64,000 nucleotides of DNA from assembly GCF_023100905.1 (NCBI RefSeq), contig NZ_CP064686.1:6510001-6574000 (forward strand), read 5' to 3'. The notes under the pieces are model-generated. The model was not told the origin of the DNA. It was given only the letters and a program-made list of their open reading frames with translations, and did not search any database. The DNA is from Bradyrhizobium sp. 4 (lineage in GTDB: Bacteria > Pseudomonadota > Alphaproteobacteria > Rhizobiales > Xanthobacteraceae). Shown here in pieces: positions 45,896 through 55,094 of the stretch. Both the position numbers and the translations under genes were made by a program. Each line of letters begins with the position of its first letter. Within the stretch, counting starts at the first letter, position 1.

Positions 45896-46750
45896 ATGAG
45901 CTCGTTCGAGACCATCCTCGTGGAGAGGCCGGAGCCGGCGATTGTCCGGGTCGTGATGAACCGGCCCGACGCGCGCAACGCGCAGAACCTGCAAATGACC
46001 TACGATCTCAACGCCGCCTTCGATCAGGCGGTGCAGGACGACGCGGTTAAGGTGATCATTCTCGCCGGCAATGGTCCGCACTTCTCCTCAGGCCATGACC
46101 TGCGACCCGGCAGCAAGAATGAAGCGGGCGTGGATTTTCCGCCGATCGGAAATTGGGGCGGCTTCGCCGAAGCAAACGCTCATGGCCGCTACGCGCGCGA
46201 GCAGGAGATCTATCTCCAGATCACGCGGCGCTGGCGCAACCTCGCCAAGCCGACCATTGCAGAGGTGCACGGCAAGTGCATCGCCGGCGGCCTGATGCTG
46301 GCCTGGGCCTGCGATCTCATCATCGCCAGCGACGATGCGCAGTTCTGCGATCCCGTGGTCACCATGGGTGTCTGCGGCGTCGAATGGTTCGTGCATCCCT
46401 GGGAGCTCGGCCCGCGCAAGGCCAAGGAATTTCTGTTCACGGCCGATAGCTGGAGCGCGCAGGAGGCGCACCGACTCGGGATGGTCAACCGGGTCGTGCC
46501 GCGCGCAGAGCTGTCATCCGCCGTGCTGGCGCTGGCGCGCAAAATCGCGTCAAAACCGTCCTTTGCGCTGAAGCTGACCAAGGAGGCGGTGAATCGTTCG
46601 GTTGACGTGATGGGCCAACCGGCCGCAATCGACCAGGCCTTTGCGCTGCATCAGCTCTGTCACGCGCATAATCTTCAGGAATTCGGCATGGTAGTCGATC
46701 CATCCGGCCTGCACCCCTCCGTGCGCAAGCCGCCGGCGGCCGCGGAGTAG
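45896..46750 (+). CDS. Crotonase (enoyl-CoA hydratase/isomerase) family protein lacking both catalytic Glu
   Basis: 284 residues; 45896 is the family-typical start, but an upstream ATG at 45866 also has a good ribosome-binding site. The CoA-binding core (F-S-S-G-H-D-L) and oxyanion-hole G-G are present. Compared with rat enoyl-CoA hydratase, Glu144 corresponds to Met134 and Glu164 to Val154, so simple hydration is unlikely. It precedes two acyl-CoA dehydrogenases, which suggests an acyl-CoA degradation role. Confidence 0.82.
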   Translation: MSSFETILVERPEPAIVRVVMNRPDARNAQNLQMTYDLNAAFDQAVQDDAVKVIILAGNGPHFSSGHDLRPGSKNEAGVDFPPIGNWGGFAEANAHGRYAREQEIYLQITRRWRNLAKPTIAEVHGKCIAGGLMLAWACDLIIASDDAQFCDPVVTMGVCGVEWFVHPWELGPRKAKEFLFTADSWSAQEAHRLGMVNRVVPRAELSSAVLALARKIASKPSFALKLTKEAVNRSVDVMGQPAAIDQAFALHQLCHAHNLQEFGMVVDPSGLHPSVRKPPAAAE

Positions 46751-46755
46751 ATACG

Positions 46756-47904
46756 ATGGATCTCAATCTCACCGACGAGCAACGGCTGCTGCGCGAAAGC
46801 GCGGGGCGCTTCGTGGCCGAAAGCTACGATGCCGATCACCGCCGCAAGATGGCGAACGATCCGCTCGGCTTCAGTCCGGGGGTGTGGATGCAATTTGCCG
46901 AGCTCGGTTGGCTGGCATTGCCGATCGCGGAAGAGTTTGGCGGGCTCGGCGGCAGCGCGGTCGAGATCGGCATTCTGATGGAAGCCTTCGGCCGCGGGCT
47001 GGTGTCGGAGCCGTATATCGCGACGGTCGTGCTTGGCGCTGCGTTGATCGAGCGGTGCGGCAGCACGGCGCAGAAGCAGGCAATCCTGCCGAAGATCGCG
47101 GAGGGATCGTTGAAGCTTGCGCTCGCGCATTCCGAGCGCGCGGCGCGGTTCGACCTCGGCAAGGTCGCGACCACCGCTCACAAGACGGCGCAAGGCTGGC
47201 GCCTCACCGGCAGCAAGATTGCCGTGCTCGACGGCCATGCCGCCGACGAGCTCATCGTCTCCGCGCATATCCATGATCATCAGGGGTCATCCGGCCGCAT
47301 TGGCCTGTTCCTGATGCCGGCGACGACGCCGCGTGTTGCGATCTCCGACTACGAGCGCCTCGGCGGCGGACGGGCCTGCAACATCGAGCTGTCGGACGTG
47401 CAACTGCTGGAGGATGCCTTGCTCGGCAATGGGCATGACGCGCTGCCGGCAATCGAATGGGCCGTTGACCGCGCCATGGCTGCGCTTAGCGCCGAGGCCG
47501 TCGGCATCATGCAGGTGCTGCTGGACACCACGCTGGAGTACACAAAGATCCGAAAGCAATTCGGCCGGCCGCTCTCGGCCAATCAGGTGATCCGCCACCG
47601 CCTCGCCGACATGGCGGTGCAGGTCGACGAAGCGCGTTCGATGGCGCTGCGCGCCGCGCTGAAGGTCGACGCCGATCCGGTCGAGCGCGCGCGGGCGGCG
47701 TCGGGCGCGAAGGCGAAGATCGGCAGATCCGCGCGTTTCGTCGGCGAGCAGTCGATCCAGCTTCACGGCGGCATGGGCGTCACCGAGGAGCTCGAGGTCG
47801 GCGCTTATTTCAAGCGGCTGGTCGCGTTCGACACGTTGTTCGGCGGCAGCGCGCACCACTATGGCCGCCACGCCCGGCTTGGCCGCGGCACCGTGCCGGC
47901 CTGA
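46756..47904 (+). CDS. Acyl-CoA dehydrogenase, PimD-like small subunit
   Basis: 382 residues. ACAD fold without the typical catalytic Y-E-G-T near the C-terminus; instead G-G-M-G-V-T-E-E-L-E-V-G-A-Y-F-K-R-L. That ending resembles PimD, the small subunit of the pimeloyl-CoA dehydrogenase of Rhodopseudomonas. It starts 5 bases after the crotonase, and the partner subunit follows. Confidence 0.83.
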   Translation: MDLNLTDEQRLLRESAGRFVAESYDADHRRKMANDPLGFSPGVWMQFAELGWLALPIAEEFGGLGGSAVEIGILMEAFGRGLVSEPYIATVVLGAALIERCGSTAQKQAILPKIAEGSLKLALAHSERAARFDLGKVATTAHKTAQGWRLTGSKIAVLDGHAADELIVSAHIHDHQGSSGRIGLFLMPATTPRVAISDYERLGGGRACNIELSDVQLLEDALLGNGHDALPAIEWAVDRAMAALSAEAVGIMQVLLDTTLEYTKIRKQFGRPLSANQVIRHRLADMAVQVDEARSMALRAALKVDADPVERARAASGAKAKIGRSARFVGEQSIQLHGGMGVTEELEVGAYFKRLVAFDTLFGGSAHHYGRHARLGRGTVPA

Positions 47905-47919
47905 CACAAGGAGCGCATC

Positions 47920-49116
47920 ATGGACCTGTCGTTCAATGCCGAGGAGCGCGCCTTCCAGGACGAGGTGCGCGGCTTTATTGCAAAAAATCTCACCGAGGAG
48001 ATGAAGCGCGCGACCGCGCTGACGCCGTCGGTGTTCTCCGACCCCGATATCGGCATGGCCTGGCAGCGCACGCTGCACAAGCAAGGCTGGGGCGCGCCGG
48101 GCTGGCCGGTCGAGCACGGCGGTCCCGACTGGACGCCGGCGCAGCGCTGGATCTTCGAGACCGAAAGCGCGCGGGCCGGCGTGCCCAATGTCAACGTGAT
48201 GGGCGTGAAGATGGTCGGCCCCGTCATCATCGGCTTCGGCTCGGCGGAGCAGAAGAACTTCTACCTGCCGCGCATTCTGTCCGGCGAGGATTATTGGTGC
48301 CAGGGCTATTCCGAGCCGGGCTCCGGCTCCGATCTCTCCTCGCTGAAGACGCGCGCGGTGCGCGACGGCGACGACTACATCATCAACGGCACCAAGATCT
48401 GGACCACGCATGCCCATCACGCCAACCGCATGTTCGCGCTGGTGCGCACCAGCGACGGCCCGCGGCAGCAGGACGGCATCAGCTTCATCCTGATCGACAT
48501 GAAGACGCCGGGCATCACGACCCGCCCCATCCTCACCATCGGCGGCGACCACGAGGTCAACCAGGTATTCTTCGACGACGTGCGCATTCCCGTGGCGAAC
48601 CGCGTCGGCGAGGAGGGCAAGGGCTGGACCTACGGCAAGTATCTGCTCGAGTTCGAGCGCGGCTCCGGCATTGCGTCGGCAAAATTGCGCGAAGGGCTGA
48701 AGGCGATCGCGGATCTCGCCGAGTCCGACTTGACGGGCCGCGCGATCGACAGTGCTGATATCGCGACGCGCATCTCCGAGGTCGAGGTCGACATCGACGC
48801 GCTGGAGATGACCGAGCTGCGCGTGCTGTCGGCGCTGCAGACCGGACAGAATCCCGGCGCGGTGTCGTCGATCCTGAAGCTGCGCAACAGCGAGATCCGG
48901 CAGGCCGTGACCCGGCTCGGCGCAGACGTGATCGGCCATGACGCCCTCGCGGTCGAGCCGATGCGCCCGCTCTACAGGCTCAACCACGAGCCGGCGATGC
49001 CGGAGGAGATGCTGACGGTGATGCCGGAATATTTGAACGGGCGCGCCTACACGATCTTCGGCGGCACCTCGGAGATCCAGCGCGATATTATTGCGAAGAT
49101 GATGTTGGGGATTTAG
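47920..49116 (+). CDS. Acyl-CoA dehydrogenase, PimC-like large subunit
   Basis: 398 residues. Contains Q-G-Y-S-E-P-G-S-G-S-D-L (substrate/FAD strand), T-K-I-W-T-T-H-A and the C-terminal F-G-G-T-S-E-I-Q-R helix. The GGTSE end and insertions resemble PimC. Together with the previous gene it probably forms a heteromeric dehydrogenase for dicarboxyl- or branched acyl-CoAs. Confidence 0.85.
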   Translation: MDLSFNAEERAFQDEVRGFIAKNLTEEMKRATALTPSVFSDPDIGMAWQRTLHKQGWGAPGWPVEHGGPDWTPAQRWIFETESARAGVPNVNVMGVKMVGPVIIGFGSAEQKNFYLPRILSGEDYWCQGYSEPGSGSDLSSLKTRAVRDGDDYIINGTKIWTTHAHHANRMFALVRTSDGPRQQDGISFILIDMKTPGITTRPILTIGGDHEVNQVFFDDVRIPVANRVGEEGKGWTYGKYLLEFERGSGIASAKLREGLKAIADLAESDLTGRAIDSADIATRISEVEVDIDALEMTELRVLSALQTGQNPGAVSSILKLRNSEIRQAVTRLGADVIGHDALAVEPMRPLYRLNHEPAMPEEMLTVMPEYLNGRAYTIFGGTSEIQRDIIAKMMLGI

Positions 49117-49141
49117 CGCGAACTTTTTCCTCACCCTCGGT

Positions 49142-49167
49142 GTCGTCCCGGCGAGGGCCGGGACGAC
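49142..49167. terminator. 11-bp perfect hairpin between convergent genes
   Basis: GTCGTCCCGGC pairs with GCCGGGACGAC around a GAGG loop, between the stops at 49116 and 49207. No T-run; likely a bidirectional transcript-end structure or half of a repeat. Confidence 0.45.
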
Positions 49168-49206
49168 GAGTTGGATTTGTGGCGACAGCCAGCACGAGAA
49201 TGGCCG

Positions 49207-51531
49207 CTAACCGCCCACCTTCGCGTCCTTGATCGCCTGCCAGATCTTCTGCGGCGTCAAGGGCGTGTTGAGCTGGGTGATGCCGAGCTCGGCGAGCGCA
49301 TCCATCACGCCGTTGGTGACGCAGGGGGGACCGCCAATGGCGCCGGATTCGCCGCAGCCCTTGGCGCCGAGCGGATTGGTGCGGCAGGGCGCGGAATCAT
49401 CGAGCGTCACCACGATCGGCGGAACGTCGTCGGCGCGCGGGATGCAGTAGTCCTGGTAGCTTGCGGTGAGCAGCTGTCCGTCGGCATCATAGGACACGCC
49501 CTCATACAGCGCCTGGCCGATGCCTTGTGCGACACCCCCATGGATCTGGCCGGTGACCAGCATCGGGTTCACGGCGACACCGACGTCGTCGACGGTCGTG
49601 TAGCGCACGACCTTGGAGACGCCGGTCTCCGGATCGATCTCGACCTCGCAGATATGCGTGCCGTTCGGCCAGCTCGGACCATCGACCTCGCCTTCGGAAT
49701 CGACGCTGAGTTTTGCGCCGCTCTCCTTCTCTGCAATATCGAACAGGCTGATGCGGCGGTCGGTGCCGACCACGGTGAGCATGCCGCCCTGGTACTCGAT
49801 GTCTTCGATCGAGGTCTCCAGCACGTTCGCCGCCTTCTCGCGCGCCTTCTGGATCAGATCGTTGGAGGAGACCGCGACCGCCGTGCCGCCGACGAACAGC
49901 GACCGCGAGCCGACGCTGCCAAAGCCCGTCGCCAGATCGGTGTCGCCCTGGACCACGTCGATCTTGTCCATGGCAATGCCGAGCGTGTCGGAGATCATCT
50001 GGGTGTAGGTGGTCTGCAACCCCTGCCCCATCGCCATGGTCCCGGAATGCAGCACGACGCGACCTTCCGACGTCGCGTGCAGGCTGACCTTCTCGGTGTG
50101 AGCGCGGCCGCCGGTCCATTCGATATAGGAGGTGAGCCCGCGGCCGTAGAGCAGGCCCTTCTTCTTCGCCGCCTTCTTGCGCGCGGCAAAGCCGTCCCAG
50201 TCGGCGAGCTTCACGGCACGGTCGAGCATGTGCGCGAAGGCGCCGGAATCGTAAACCTGGCCGGCAGCATTGGTATATGGCAGTTGCGCCGGCTTGATGT
50301 AGTTGGCTTTCCGGATCGCGCGCGGATCCATGCCGATTTTTCGTGCGGCCGCATCGAACAGGCGCTCGACGATGAACACGGCCTCGGGCCGGCCCGCACC
50401 GCGATAGGCACCGACCGGCGCCGTGTGAGTCATCACCGACTTCACCTCGAAATGCACCAGCGGCAGATCGTAGACGCCGGTCTGCACGAACGGGCCCAGC
50501 ACCAGCGGAATGATGTTGGCCGCGCCCGAGGAATACGCGCCGGTGCAGCCGATCGAGCTGACGCGATAGGCCAGCACCTTGCCTTTCTCGTCGAGTGCGA
50601 AGGAAGCGGTCGAAGTCAGATCGCGGCCATGGGTGCCGCCGACGAATTCGTCGGTGCGGTCCCCGCGCCAGCGGATTTTTTTGTTCAGCTTGGTTGCGGC
50701 ATAGGCGACGATGCCGTCTTCGGGATAGAGGTTGGTCTTCTGGCCAAAGCCGCCGCCGATATCGCCGACCAGCACGCGAACGCTGTCCTTCGGACGCTTC
50801 AGTACGGCCTCGGCCAGCACGTCGCGAGTCGAGGCGGGCGTCTGCGACTGCACATGCAGCAGGAGGCGGCCGGATTTCTTGTCGATCTCGGCAATGGTCG
50901 AGCGCGGCTCCATGGCTGACGGCACCAGGCGCTGGCTGACGAGATCGAGCTCGACGGTATGCGCCGCCTTGGCAAAAGCTTCGTCCACCTTGGCGGCATC
51001 GCCGTAAGCCATCGCGCCGACGACGTTGTCGGGCGCCTCCGGCCACACCAATGGCGCGCCGGGCTTGACCGCCTCGACGGGATCGACCACCGCCGGCTGC
51101 ACGTCATATTCGACCACGATCGCTTCGGCTGCGCTCTGCGCGTCGGCACGCGAGAAGGCCACTACGGCGGCCACGGCTTCGCCGGCATAGCGTACGATTT
51201 CGTGCGCCAGCAGGCGGCGTGGCGGCACCGTCATCGGCTTGCCGTCGGGGCGCTTGAAGATGCTCAAGGTCGGGATGACGCCGATGTCGTCCTTGATGAG
51301 GTCGGCGCCGGTGTACACCGCGGTCACGCCGGGCATCGCAGTGGCGGCGCTGGTGTCGATCGAGACGATCTTCGCGTGGGCATGCGGCGAGCGCAGCAGG
51401 TACAGCCACAGCGCGCCATCTTCCGGCTTGTCGTCGATGAACTGCCCCTTCCCGGTGAGCAGCCGCTGGTCTTCCAAACGCTTGACGGGTTGCCCCGCTC
51501 CGAAACGCAAATTGCCGGGAAGAATGTTCAT
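49207..51531 (-). CDS. Molybdenum hydroxylase large subunit, form-II CoxL-like
   Basis: 774 residues, the length of CoxL-type proteins. It starts R-F-G-A-G-Q-P-V-K-R-L-E-D, and the active-site loop reads A-Y-R-G-A-G-R, the form-II CoxL motif, not A-Y-R-C-S-F-R of true form-I CO dehydrogenase. A conserved G-A-K-G-C-G-E-S-G lies at the C-terminus (catalytic Glu). The small FeS and FAD subunits are missing from the neighbourhood. The substrate is unknown; CO oxidation should not be assumed. Confidence 0.87.
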   Translation of the reverse strand: MNILPGNLRFGAGQPVKRLEDQRLLTGKGQFIDDKPEDGALWLYLLRSPHAHAKIVSIDTSAATAMPGVTAVYTGADLIKDDIGVIPTLSIFKRPDGKPMTVPPRRLLAHEIVRYAGEAVAAVVAFSRADAQSAAEAIVVEYDVQPAVVDPVEAVKPGAPLVWPEAPDNVVGAMAYGDAAKVDEAFAKAAHTVELDLVSQRLVPSAMEPRSTIAEIDKKSGRLLLHVQSQTPASTRDVLAEAVLKRPKDSVRVLVGDIGGGFGQKTNLYPEDGIVAYAATKLNKKIRWRGDRTDEFVGGTHGRDLTSTASFALDEKGKVLAYRVSSIGCTGAYSSGAANIIPLVLGPFVQTGVYDLPLVHFEVKSVMTHTAPVGAYRGAGRPEAVFIVERLFDAAARKIGMDPRAIRKANYIKPAQLPYTNAAGQVYDSGAFAHMLDRAVKLADWDGFAARKKAAKKKGLLYGRGLTSYIEWTGGRAHTEKVSLHATSEGRVVLHSGTMAMGQGLQTTYTQMISDTLGIAMDKIDVVQGDTDLATGFGSVGSRSLFVGGTAVAVSSNDLIQKAREKAANVLETSIEDIEYQGGMLTVVGTDRRISLFDIAEKESGAKLSVDSEGEVDGPSWPNGTHICEVEIDPETGVSKVVRYTTVDDVGVAVNPMLVTGQIHGGVAQGIGQALYEGVSYDADGQLLTASYQDYCIPRADDVPPIVVTLDDSAPCRTNPLGAKGCGESGAIGGPPCVTNGVMDALAELGITQLNTPLTPQKIWQAIKDAKVGG

Positions 51532-51631
51532 TCCGTGGGGTCCTCAGGCTCTTTTCGAAAGTGCGGGCCGCCTTTTAGCGGATCGATCAAGGGCATACCA
51601 GCCGCGCTTTTAGGCGGTATATCCGCGATTT

Positions 51632-51753
51632 CGTCATGCCCGGGCTTGTCCCGGGCATCCACGTACTTTCGTGTGGAGGCGCGTGGATGGCCGGGACATA
51701 GGCGAGCGAAAGCGACGCCGTCCTTCGGACGGCTATGCCCGGCCATGACAACG
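51632..51753. repeat. Palindromic element with GCCCGGG hairpin
   Basis: CGTCATGCCCGGGC...CCCGGGCATCC at the left, further inverted arms (GGCGTGGATGG, GGCTATGCCCGGCCATGAC) to the right. It takes up about half of the gap between the CoxL-like and DapA-like genes. Confidence 0.65.
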
Positions 51754-51763
51754 AGGGGACCGG

Positions 51764-52639
51764 CTACGCCAACTCCCGCAGGGCCGCTTCCACGATCTTG
51801 CGCGCATCGGCGGTGAGTGCGGCCTGCGGCGGGACGGGATCGCCGACGTCGTAGCCCTGGAAGGCCAATCCGGCCTTGATGCAAGCCGCCAGGTTGAAGC
51901 GGGCAAAAGCCTCGTTGATGCGCCACAGCCTGCGCTGGAGCGCCATCGCCTCGTCCCAGCGACCGGCCTTGCAGAGGTCGTACAGCGCGACGCTCTGGCG
52001 CGGGATGATGCGGGCGGGCCCCGCCATCCAGCCGAGCCCGCCGATTAGCATCACCGCGGCGGGGATATGGGCGGAGGCCGAGAACACCCGCAAGGCATCG
52101 CCGCAGCGGTTCATGATCGAGAGCAGCCGGCCGGTATTGGTCGAGGCGTCCTTGATGTAGCCGATGCGCGGATGCTCGGCGAGGCGCGCGATGACGTCGA
52201 GGGTGAGATCAGAGCGCTGGAATTGGGGATTGGTGTAGATGACGACCGGGATGTCCACGGCATCGGCGATGGCGCGGAAATAGGATTCGATTTGAGCGTC
52301 GGCGAGCGGGAAATAGGCTTCCAGGATAGCCAGAATGCCGTCGGCGCCGAGCTTCTGATACGCTATCGCCTGCGCCACCGCGTCAGCCGTCGAGGTGGAG
52401 GCAACGCCCGCAACCACAGGCACACGTCCCTTTGCCGCTTCGATCGTGGCCTGCACCACCGCGGTGCGTTGGGCGGCGTTGAGATAGGCGAACTCGCCGG
52501 TCGAGCCGAGCGGGGTCAGACCATGGACGCCGGCGCCGATCAGATCGTCGCAGAGCTTTGCGAGGACGTTCGTCCGCACCACGCCGTCGGCATCGACCGG
52601 CGAGACGAGATAGGGGAAGACACCGCGAAAATCGGGCAT
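51764..52639 (-). CDS. Dihydrodipicolinate synthase / N-acetylneuraminate lyase family aldolase
   Basis: 291 residues from the ATG at 52639. A TIM-barrel class I aldolase with Schiff-base Lys in I-G-Y-I-K-D-A-S, Tyr in Y-T-N-P and G-S-T-G-E-F. It is likely a paralogue, not the essential DapA; members cleave or form 2-oxo-acid adducts. Neighbours give no clear substrate. Confidence 0.82.
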   Translation of the reverse strand: MPDFRGVFPYLVSPVDADGVVRTNVLAKLCDDLIGAGVHGLTPLGSTGEFAYLNAAQRTAVVQATIEAAKGRVPVVAGVASTSTADAVAQAIAYQKLGADGILAILEAYFPLADAQIESYFRAIADAVDIPVVIYTNPQFQRSDLTLDVIARLAEHPRIGYIKDASTNTGRLLSIMNRCGDALRVFSASAHIPAAVMLIGGLGWMAGPARIIPRQSVALYDLCKAGRWDEAMALQRRLWRINEAFARFNLAACIKAGLAFQGYDVGDPVPPQAALTADARKIVEAALRELA

Positions 52640-52699
52640 GTCAGGGGACCCGGAGACTGGTTTGCACCTGACGGGTCTTAGCAACGCCGGCGCAGGCGA

Positions 52700-53665
52700 T
52701 CAAACCCTGATCAACCGCACCCGCGTGCCCCAGGGATCGATCGCCTCCACGCCATTGGCAAGCGATGTGACTTTCGCGCCTCCCTTGCGCAGGCGCTCGT
52801 CCTGCGCGGCAAGCAGGTCCGGCTTCTCCGTCACCAGCGAGAACCAGGCGAGCCCTGTTGCCTGATCGTCGCGTTGGCCGGCACCCTGGCTCTGCCAGAC
52901 GTTCATGCCGAGGTGATGGTGGTAGCGGCCCGACGACAGGAACGCGGCACCGTTGCGGCTGCGGGTCGGGTCCAGGCCGATGGCACCGTGGTAGAAGCGC
53001 TCGGCCTGCGCGAGGTCGCCGACGCGCAGATGCATGTGGCCGATGCGCAGACCGTCCGGCGCCTTGGCATAATCAGGCACGCGCGTATTGGTCAGCGACA
53101 GCAGGTCGGGAATGTTGAGCTCGTCGGCCGCCATCTTCACGCTGCCCTCGCTCCACTGCCATTGCGAGGGATCGCGGTCGGCATAGACCTCGATCCCGTT
53201 GCCTTCGGGATCGTCAAGATAGACGGATTCGCTGACGAGGTGATCGGCAAAGCCCGAAAGCGGCACGCGATGCGAAGCGGCTGCCACCAGCCAGCGCGCC
53301 AGGTCCTTGCGGGTCGGCATCAGGAAGGCGGTGTGATAGAGGCCCGCGGCGCTGCGCGGCTCGATTGTGGCATCGGAACGGGCCTCGAGCACCAGCAGCG
53401 TGATACCGGCTGTGCCGAGCTTGGCGGCGCTGGCAGAGCGCTCCATTACGGTGAGGCCGATCACGTCGCGATAGTAGTCGGCGACCTTGTCGAGGTTCTT
53501 CACTCGCAGCGTCACCATGCCGACCCGCATCGGCGTGCGGCTGGCGTAGGTCGGCCCGCCGCCCTGCGGTGCGCCCTCGGCGCGCGCCGCGCCCGCAGCC
53601 GCCATTGCCAGCGAGGTGGCGCCGGCGAGTTGAAGCAGGGTGCGGCGGGTGAGGTCGATGGTCAT
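52700..53665 (-). CDS. Exported VOC (glyoxalase/dioxygenase) superfamily protein with Tat signal
   Basis: 321 residues. N-terminal T-R-R-T-L-L with a hydrophobic stretch and A-R-A-E cleavage site is a Tat signal. Two VOC modules follow (about 45-170 and 195-320), with metal-ligand-type His and Glu in H-T-A-F-L, G-N-G-I-E-V-Y and G-H-M-H-L-R-V. The arrangement resembles CatE-like two-domain dioxygenases. Export of a VOC protein is unusual. Confidence 0.8.
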   Translation of the reverse strand: MTIDLTRRTLLQLAGATSLAMAAAGAARAEGAPQGGGPTYASRTPMRVGMVTLRVKNLDKVADYYRDVIGLTVMERSASAAKLGTAGITLLVLEARSDATIEPRSAAGLYHTAFLMPTRKDLARWLVAAASHRVPLSGFADHLVSESVYLDDPEGNGIEVYADRDPSQWQWSEGSVKMAADELNIPDLLSLTNTRVPDYAKAPDGLRIGHMHLRVGDLAQAERFYHGAIGLDPTRSRNGAAFLSSGRYHHHLGMNVWQSQGAGQRDDQATGLAWFSLVTEKPDLLAAQDERLRKGGAKVTSLANGVEAIDPWGTRVRLIRV

Positions 53666-53859
53666 CGGTCAGGCTCGCTGAAAATCGTGAAGGCGGCGCA
53701 ATTTCGCGATTGCTACACGTTCCCGTGAGCGGCTCCCAATCACATGTTCGTCGGCAGTGGTCTTATGAATCAGCTTCCCTGCTCATTTCCTGGCCATGCG
53801 GCCAGTTACGCGATCGCCCGCGACATCCCAGATTGAGGACAGCTTTACAGGAGCCTCCC

Positions 53860-54726
53860 ATGACCGAACCCACCCCCCTGTCCTCGCTGTCGTCCGCGCT
53901 CGCGGATGTGGTGTCCCGCACCGCGCCGTCCGTCGTCGCCGTGCATTCGCATCGCTCCCGCGCCACCGGCTTCGTCTGGAAGCCCGGCCTGATCGTCACC
54001 GCCGACGAGGCGCTGGCCGACGAGGGGGACGTCGAGATCGGCCTCTCCGACGGCAGCACCGCAGCCGCCACGATTGCAGGCCGCGACCATACGACGGATA
54101 TCGCCCTGCTGCGCGTCGATACGGCGCTGACCCCGGTCAAGCTGGCCACAATTGTCCCGCCCCTCGGCGCGTTGTCGGTCGTCGTCGCCACCAATCGTGA
54201 TACGCCGAGCGCCGCGCTTGGGATGGTGTCGCTGTCCGGCAAGAGCTGGCGCTCCTTGCGCGGCGGCGACATCGACGCGCGGATCGAGCTCGATGTCCGC
54301 TTGTGCTCCAGCCAGCAGGGCGGCCTCGCGCTCGATGCATCGGGCGAGGCCTTCGGCATGGCCGTGCTCGGCCCCAGGCGTGTGCTGGTGATCCCGACGG
54401 CGACGATCGAGCGGGTCGCGGCCCAGTTGGAGGCCCGCGGCCGTATCGCACGCGGATATCTCGGCCTCGGTCTGCAGCCGGTCCGGCTCGACGACGGCGT
54501 CGGCGCGATGGTGATGAATGTCGACAAGGCCGGTCCTTCGGCCGCGGCCGGCATTCGCCAGGGCGACGTCATCGTCGCCGTCAACGACCAGAAGCTGTCC
54601 GGCGTACGCGCGCTGTCGCGGACGCTGGGTCCGGCGAGCGTGGGCGCGGTGGTCGATATCGCGGCGCGCCGCGGCGGCGAGCCGGTCAGCTTCAAGGTTA
54701 CGATCGGCGAGAGGCCGGCGGCGTGA
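53860..54726 (+). CDS. HtrA-like pseudoprotease with PDZ domain
   Basis: 288 residues; ATG at 53860. A trypsin-like fold (residues about 20-185) with C-terminal PDZ domain (R-G-Y-L-G-L-G-L ... G-I-R-Q-G-D-V-I-V-A-V-N). The HtrA histidine is Glu50, the aspartate is kept as Asp79, and the serine site G-N-S-G-G reads S-Q-Q-G-G (Gln153). It should not cleave peptides. No signal peptide is seen. Its stop overlaps the start of a LuxR-type regulator gene. Confidence 0.8.
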   Translation: MTEPTPLSSLSSALADVVSRTAPSVVAVHSHRSRATGFVWKPGLIVTADEALADEGDVEIGLSDGSTAAATIAGRDHTTDIALLRVDTALTPVKLATIVPPLGALSVVVATNRDTPSAALGMVSLSGKSWRSLRGGDIDARIELDVRLCSSQQGGLALDASGEAFGMAVLGPRRVLVIPTATIERVAAQLEARGRIARGYLGLGLQPVRLDDGVGAMVMNVDKAGPSAAAGIRQGDVIVAVNDQKLSGVRALSRTLGPASVGAVVDIAARRGGEPVSFKVTIGERPAA

Positions 54727-55094
54727 GCGAGGACATCGCGCCCGAGATCGTGTTGGCTTTGGAGATCGACGATCCCGTCCTCGCCGATCGCCTGGCTGCT
54801 CTGCTCGGCAATATCGCCGGGCTTCGCCTCGCCGAACCCGGCGAGAAGGCCGCAGCGGCGATCGTCACCCGCGATCCGCGCATCATGCCTGAGGACATCG
54901 CGCTGACACAGCGCGAGCTCGATGTGCTGGCGTTGATGGCGGAAGGTGGCTCCAACAAGATGATCGCGCGTCAGCTCGGCATTTCCGTCCACACGGTGAA
55001 ATTCCATGTCGGCTCGCTGCTCGACAAGCTGGATGCCACCGGCCGCACCGATGCGGTGGCTCATGCGGCACGCCGCGGCGTGATCGAGCTCTAG
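54723..55094 (+). CDS. LuxR-type regulator with short N-terminal domain
   Basis: 123 residues, GTG start overlapping the previous stop (GTGA). Residues 60-123 are a LuxR helix-turn-helix (L-T-Q-R-E-L-D-V-L, S-N-K-M-I-A-R-Q-L-G, V-H-T-V-K-F-H). The N-terminal part is too short for a full receiver domain and lacks an obvious phosphorylation Asp. It is coupled to the pseudoprotease and may be regulated by it. Its stop shares bases with that of the histidine kinase on the other strand. Confidence 0.83.
   Translation: MSEDIAPEIVLALEIDDPVLADRLAALLGNIAGLRLAEPGEKAAAAIVTRDPRIMPEDIALTQRELDVLALMAEGGSNKMIARQLGISVHTVKFHVGSLLDKLDATGRTDAVAHAARRGVIEL

Noticed and set aside
49171..50919. 582-residue plus-strand frame opposite the CoxL-like gene
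   Set aside because: Antisense to a full-length molybdenum hydroxylase; no family signature.
49207..51531. Calling the CoxL-like gene a CO dehydrogenase
   Set aside because: The active-site loop is form II (A-Y-R-G-A-G-R) and the subunit genes are absent.
53860..54726. Annotating the PDZ protein as an active HtrA/DegP protease
   Set aside because: Catalytic His and Ser positions carry Glu50 and Gln153, and no signal peptide is seen.
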